Origin: Prevotella sp.
GTDB lineage: Bacteria > Bacteroidota > Bacteroidia > Bacteroidales > Bacteroidaceae
NCBI GenBank assembly: GCA_017462915.1
Contig: JAFTQG010000045.1
Coordinates: 1 to 64,000, forward strand
DNA length: 64,000 nucleotides
Direction of reading: 5' to 3'
Positions 59,998 to 64,000 of this stretch are shown piece after piece (position 1 is the first letter of the stretch; every line of letters starts with the position of its first letter). Below the pieces are notes generated by a model that was not told the origin of the DNA, made no database searches, and saw only the letters and a program-made list of their open reading frames with translations. A program made the position numbers and the translations under genes.

Positions 59998-61230
59998 ATG
60001 GTACTCAACTACATATTCATAGCATTCTTTCTCATAGCCTTTGCCATAGGACTCGTGAAACTCGTGTTTCTCGGCGACATCACGGTGTTTCCAGCCATCA
60101 TAGACTCCACATTCGAGTCGGCAAAGACAGCTTTCGAGATATCCATAGGCCTTACCGGAGCCCTCTCCCTCTGGCTCGGCATAATGAAGATAGGAGAGAA
60201 AGGCGGCATCGTTAACAGTCTTGCACGCCTGCTCTCGCCGGTTTTCTGCCGCCTGTTTCCCGATATTCCCAAGGGACATCCTGTCACAGGAACAATCTTC
60301 ATGAATATCGCGGCGAACATGCTCGGTCTCGACAATGCCGCCACACCCATGGGACTGAAAGCCATGGGAGAGCTTCAGGAGATGAACAAGGACAAGGCCA
60401 CGGCGACAAATCCTATGATAATGTTCCTCGTGCTGAACACTTCAGGACTGACACTCATCCCCGTAAGCATAATGGTCTACCGCGCACAGCTCGGTGCGGC
60501 GAATCCTACCGACGTGTTCATCCCGCTGCTTCTTGCCACATTCTTCTCCACATTGACAGGCATAGTGGTGACATCCGTGTTCCAGAAGATAAACCTCTTC
60601 AACAGGACCATGCTCACCGTAGCCGGCATAATGTGTCTCATCGTGGCAACGATAATATGGGGCTTCTCCATGATGGGTAGGGAAACGATGGATATAGTCT
60701 CCACGACGGCAGCCAATGTCATCCTAATGTCCATCATCTGCACATTCATAATCTCGGGCATACGCCGGCATATCAATGTCTATGATGCCTTTATAGAGGG
60801 CGCGAAAGAGGGTTTTAAGACCGCTGTAACCATCATTCCCTACCTTGTGGCTATACTTGTAGGTATAGGAGTTTTCCGCGCCTCAGGAGCGATGGATTGG
60901 CTTATAGGCGGCATATCCTTCGCCGTGGAGTCTCTCGGCGGCAACACAGACTTCGTCGGAGCGTTGCCTACAGCCATCATGAAACCGCTCTCAGGAAGCG
61001 GAGCCCGTGGCATGATGGTCGATGCCATGACACAGTACGGCGCCGACTCCTTTGTCGGCAGGCTGGCAAGCGTCTTCCAAGGTTCTACGGATACTACGTT
61101 CTATATCCTTGCAGTGTATTTCGGCAGTGTGGGGATACGCAATACCCGTCATGCCGTCACCTGCGGTCTTGCCGCAGACTTTGCCGGAATCATCGCTGCA
61201 ACGGTGATATGCTATATTTTCTTCGGGTAA
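59998..61230 (+). CDS. SpmA-SpmB fusion (nucleoside-recognition Gate domain protein)
   Basis: A 410-residue polytopic membrane protein formed by two Gate (nucleoside recognition) domains, the equivalents of Bacillus SpmA (about 1-205, IMKIGEKGGIVNSLARLLSPVFCRLFPDIPKGHPVTGTIFMNIAANMLGLDNAATPMGLKAM) and SpmB (about 210-410, IEGAKEGFKTAVTIIPYLVAILVGIGVFRASGAMDWL, VGALPTAIMKPLSGSGARGM). The fused form is common in Bacteroidetes, which do not sporulate; transport or spore-unrelated envelope functions are proposed. A solo half of a MITE end-like sequence lies 39 bp upstream. Confidence 0.88.
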   Translation: MVLNYIFIAFFLIAFAIGLVKLVFLGDITVFPAIIDSTFESAKTAFEISIGLTGALSLWLGIMKIGEKGGIVNSLARLLSPVFCRLFPDIPKGHPVTGTIFMNIAANMLGLDNAATPMGLKAMGELQEMNKDKATATNPMIMFLVLNTSGLTLIPVSIMVYRAQLGAANPTDVFIPLLLATFFSTLTGIVVTSVFQKINLFNRTMLTVAGIMCLIVATIIWGFSMMGRETMDIVSTTAANVILMSIICTFIISGIRRHINVYDAFIEGAKEGFKTAVTIIPYLVAILVGIGVFRASGAMDWLIGGISFAVESLGGNTDFVGALPTAIMKPLSGSGARGMMVDAMTQYGADSFVGRLASVFQGSTDTTFYILAVYFGSVGIRNTRHAVTCGLAADFAGIIAATVICYIFFG

Positions 61231-61366
61231 CCTCTTGTACGGTTATGCGGTCGCTTCGCTTTTAGGTTTTACGGTTATACGGTGATAACCGGATACTTGT
61301 AAAACTGCAAAGCAATATAACCAACAACCCAAACCCCAAACCTGATGGTTATTTGATTTGACGCTG

Positions 61367-61374
61367 CAAAGGTA
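61367..61374 (-). promoter_or_regulatory. orphan -7 promoter box
   Basis: TACCTTTG on the minus strand with no minus-strand gene downstream before the antisense of the SpmAB gene. Confidence 0.4.
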
Positions 61375-61700
61375 CTGTATTCTACAGCCGAATCCAAGAG
61401 ATATAGGGATACATTAATAGATACAGGTCTGGAGTTGACGCAAAATAAAGAAGACTTTTGTCCTTATTGCCAATTCAGTTTCGCCCTTTAATCATATATT
61501 ATATTGAGAAGGAAGTCCTCAATATCAATGTAAAGTAGACTTTTTCTGTTACAATGTAACACTTTTCGTCAATACAAGCTCTAAAATTCCCCAGACAAAA
61601 CTTTGTTTTTCATTCTGCATGACCGCTAATACCGCTAATATATTCTGTTTGCGGTTAAATGGTTATTGCTTTTAGGTAGCACATAGAATAATTATGTACA

Positions 61701-61749
61701 ATGCAGGGAGGTAGCGTGGTGCACAGCTGTCCACGCTACCTCCCTGCAT
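61701..61749 (+). terminator. perfect 19-bp stem-loop
   Basis: ATGCAGGGAGGTAGCGTGG pairs completely with CCACGCTACCTCCCTGCAT around an 11-nt loop. No T tract on the plus strand (TCATGATG), so its role is open; on the minus strand it is 200 bp past ung. Confidence 0.6.
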
Positions 61750-61948
61750 TCATGATGAGATTCTCTGAGAATCGTTGTTCGGTCGTTTGGTTATTTTGTT
61801 GTTTGGTTATTTGGATTCTTAGTCCAACCGAAAGTCCGCCTAACTGTATAACAGTGCAACAAATGCAATAGGAAAAACAAATCTCCGTCTAACCGTCCAA
61901 CCGCCTAACCGCTCAACCGTATAACCGTCCAACCGCAAAACCGTATAC

Positions 61949-62650
61949 TTACCACTTTATCGGTTCCAGTCCCTGCTGTGAAAGCCATTCGTTGCAGCGC
62001 GAGAAGTGATGGTTTCCGAACCATCCGCCGCGGTTGGCGGAGAGAGGAGAGGGGTGGACGGACTCCAGGATGAAATGCTTGGTCTGGTCTATGAGTTTCT
62101 TCTTGTTACGTGCATATCCGCCCCAAAGCAGGAAGACAACATGGTCGCATTCACGGGAGACGGTCTCTATCACGGCATCCGTAAACTGCTCCCATCCCTG
62201 ACGCTGGTGTGAAGCGGCAGCATGTTCGCGGACAGTCAGCGTGGCATTGAGGAGCAGGACACCCTGTTCCGCCCAGCGGCGCAGGGAACCGTCATAGCTC
62301 TTCCTGCCGTTCCCGTCCTGTATTATCTCTGGGGTAGAGCCGATATCGTCCTTTATCTCCTTGAAGATGTTCACGAGCGACGGCGGCAGCGGCACACCTG
62401 TCTTCACCGAGAAGCACAGTCCCTCCGCCTGTCCGTAGCCGTGATATGGGTCCTGTCCTATTATCACTACCTTCACCTTGTCTACAGGGCAGAGGTTGAA
62501 GGCATTGAATATCTCGTTTCCCGGCGGATAGCATCTGTACCGGCTGTATTCCTCCCTAACGAAACGGGTGAGTCTGACAAAGTATTCCTTGTCAAACTCA
62601 CCCTGTAGTCTTTCTTGCCATGAAGGCTCGATGTTCACATTCGATTTCAT
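61949..62650 (-). CDS. ung: uracil-DNA glycosylase (family 1)
   Basis: Removes uracil from DNA. 233 residues with the catalytic water-activating loop GQDPYHG (66-72, D67), the NLCPVDKVK segment, LLNATLTVREHAAASHQRQGWEQF, and the minor-groove leucine loop HPSPLSANRG. Length and motifs are standard. Together with dut and dgt in this window it belongs to uracil/dNTP quality control, though it is far away. It starts 24 bp after the gpmI stop and is probably co-transcribed with it. Confidence 0.96.
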   Translation of the reverse strand: MKSNVNIEPSWQERLQGEFDKEYFVRLTRFVREEYSRYRCYPPGNEIFNAFNLCPVDKVKVVIIGQDPYHGYGQAEGLCFSVKTGVPLPPSLVNIFKEIKDDIGSTPEIIQDGNGRKSYDGSLRRWAEQGVLLLNATLTVREHAAASHQRQGWEQFTDAVIETVSRECDHVVFLLWGGYARNKKKLIDQTKHFILESVHPSPLSANRGGWFGNHHFSRCNEWLSQQGLEPIKW

Positions 62651-62674
62651 ACCGACTGAAACATTGTATACTTA

Positions 62675-64000
62675 TCAGTCAACGATGAGGTTCTCGCCCG
62701 TCATGTCAGCCGGCTTCTCCAGTCCCATGATATGCAGGATAGACGGAGCGACGTCGGCGAGACGTCCGTCCTTCACTGTCGCAGAGTTATTGTCTGTGAC
62801 ATAGATGAAAGGAACAGGATTGAGCGAGTGGGCGGTGTTAGGAGAGCCGTCGGCGTTTATGGCGTTGTCCGCATTGCCGTGGTCGGCGATGATTATTGCC
62901 TCGTATCCGCAAGCCTTTGCTGTCTCTATGACATCCTCCACGCAGCTGTCCACAGCGTGTACGGCCTTTGCTATGGCGTTGTAGACACCGGTATGGCCCA
63001 CCATGTCGCCGTTAGCGAAGTTCACGACGATGAAGTCGTACATCTCTGTCATGATGGCAGCGCAGAGTTTGTCCTTCACCTCGTATGCCGACATCTCAGG
63101 CTTGAGGTCGTATGTGGCTACCTTCGGCGATGCCACGAGTATGCGGTCCTCGCCCTCGTAAGGAGTCTCCCTGCCGCCGTTGAAGAAGAATGTCACGTGT
63201 GCATACTTCTCTGTCTCTGCCGTATGGAGCTGTTTCTTGCCCTGCTGTGAGAGATATTCTCCGAGGGTGTTCTCCACATTCTCTTTCGGGAAGAGGATTT
63301 TCACGCCTGTGAAGCTGGCGTCGTACGGTGTCATGCAGTAATACTGGAGTCCCGGGATAGTCTTCATGCCCTGCTCAGGGAGGTTCTGCTGTGTGAGCAC
63401 CTGTGTGAGTTCCTTGGCACGGTCGTTACGGAAGTTGATGAAGATGACAGCGTCTCCCTCCTCGATCTTTCCGTTTACGGCAGCGTTTGTTATAGGTTTG
63501 ATGAACTCGTCTGTCACGCCCTCGTCATAAGACTCCTGCATTGCCTTCACCATATCGTCGGCCTTCTTTCCCTCGGCGTTGACGAGAAGGTCGTAAGCCT
63601 CCTTCACACGCTCCCATCTCTTGTCGCGGTCCATGGCGTAGAAGCGTCCCACGATGGATGCGATGTTAGCGTCGTTCTCCTGGCATTTTGCCGTAATCTG
63701 CTCGATGAATCCCTTGCCGGACTTAGGGTCGGTGTCGCGTCCGTCCATGAAGCAGTGTACGAAGGTCTGCTGTGAGAGTCCGAACTCCTTGCCTACCTCG
63801 ATGAGCTTGAAGAGATGGTCCAGTGATGAGTGTACGCCGCCGTTTGAGGCGAGACCCATGAGATGGAGCTTCTTGCCGTTCTGCTTCACGTAGTTGTAAG
63901 CCTCCACGACCTGCGGGTTCTGTGATATAGAGCCGTCTGCGCAGGCGCGGTTTATCTTCACGAGGTCCTGGTATACTATGCGTCCGGCACCGATATTGAG
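62675..64000 (-). CDS. gpmI: 2,3-bisphosphoglycerate-independent phosphoglycerate mutase (5' end missing)
   Basis: Glycolytic enzyme interconverting 3- and 2-phosphoglycerate with two Mn ions. The window covers the C-terminal 441 codons; the reading frame enters at the right edge with [19 protein letters not shown], the segment just after the catalytic serine loop, so about 70 N-terminal residues lie outside. Seen: [68 protein letters not shown] and DHGNADN, the metal-binding motifs. First gene of a pair with ung. Confidence 0.95.
   Translation of the reverse strand, partial: LNIGAGRIVYQDLVKINRACADGSISQNPQVVEAYNYVKQNGKKLHLMGLASNGGVHSSLDHLFKLIEVGKEFGLSQQTFVHCFMDGRDTDPKSGKGFIEQITAKCQENDANIASIVGRFYAMDRDKRWERVKEAYDLLVNAEGKKADDMVKAMQESYDEGVTDEFIKPITNAAVNGKIEEGDAVIFINFRNDRAKELTQVLTQQNLPEQGMKTIPGLQYYCMTPYDASFTGVKILFPKENVENTLGEYLSQQGKKQLHTAETEKYAHVTFFFNGGRETPYEGEDRILVASPKVATYDLKPEMSAYEVKDKLCAAIMTEMYDFIVVNFANGDMVGHTGVYNAIAKAVHAVDSCVEDVIETAKACGYEAIIIADHGNADNAINADGSPNTAHSLNPVPFIYVTDNNSATVKDGRLADVAPSILHIMGLEKPADMTGENLIVD

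Larger units (their letters stand above)
61231..61948. other. 718-bp spacer with repeats, hairpins and an orphan promoter
   Basis: Holds octamer repeats at 61239-61345 and 61850-61945, an octamer run GTTTGGTTATTTTG at 61787-61815, an orphan minus-strand -7 box TACCTTTG (61367-61374), and four hairpins: ATATTGAG/CTCAATAT (61501-61525), GTTACA/TGTAAC (61548-61560), a perfect 19-bp stem ATGCAGGGAGGTAGCGTGG (61701-61749) and GATTCTC/GAGAATC (61759-61773). I see no gene. Confidence 0.6.

Overview
The window is a chromosomal segment of a member of the Bacteroidales, most likely a Prevotellaceae (Prevotella-like) bacterium. Evidence: promoters of the Bacteroidetes type (-7 box TAnnTTTG) in front of many genes, almost no Shine-Dalgarno sequences, family-specific genes (DUF2851, DUF3109, DUF4292, the GlsA/GlsB glycine-lipid acyltransferases, OmpA with an SPOR-free peptidoglycan-binding tail), SPII lipoproteins with Bacteroidetes-style lipoboxes, and a MurE with the meso-DAP signature DNPR. 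The content is mostly core housekeeping; I see no prophage, no CRISPR array and no intact IS.

Layout. 1-5400: a MITE end, a small membrane protein, rnhB, a lipoprotein, a WYL regulator, an AraC regulator and recO. 5450-10300: the rimP-nusA-infB translation/transcription operon behind a structured leader. 10700-16900: dgt divergent from a dut-TPR-DUF4292-EnvC-like operon. 17000-20350: a secreted beta-propeller-like protein and a sigma-factor operon with a membrane protein and a periplasmic Spy-like protein. 20785-23725: two exported proteins sharing a near-identical C-terminal module behind a folded leader RNA, a second MITE, rpsT and tRNA-Glu. 23995-28650: dus, a DEAD-box helicase and ompA on the minus strand. 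28820-36650: DUF2851, LOG-family protein, thioesterase, dprA, a TlpA-like thioredoxin and a YjbH-like exopolysaccharide/outer-membrane pair with a lipoprotein. 37230-39130: glsB and glsA. 39287-55355: the division and cell-wall (dcw) cluster rsmH, ftsL-like, ftsI, murE, mraY, murD, ftsW, murG, murC, ftsQ, ftsA, ftsZ, without mraZ, murF or ddl. 55433-61230: DUF3109, a lone sufB, a third MITE, a flippase, DUF4230 and an SpmA-SpmB fusion. 61949-64000: ung and the 3' part of gpmI.

The unusual biology is between the genes. Five intergenic sites carry arrays of exactly four degenerate units at an exact 22-bp period, each built on a GGTSACC near-palindrome; one of them is preceded, in the same 22-bp phase, by an array of a different 22-bp unit. 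Most other spacers are filled, from stop codon to start codon, with three further simple-repeat families: octamers of AACCGNNA, 9-mers of GGCTATTCC/GGCTATATC, and telomere-like CCTTAA/CCCTGA hexamers. Three copies of a ~200-bp MITE with TA-flanked inverted ends are present, whose ends contain outward-facing matches to the -7 promoter consensus. A ~147-nt minus-strand RNA element (22461-22607) has its own promoter match, a long closing stem and an overlapping, mutually exclusive intrinsic terminator.

All calls come from reading the sequence and the translated proteins; no database search or folding program was run.
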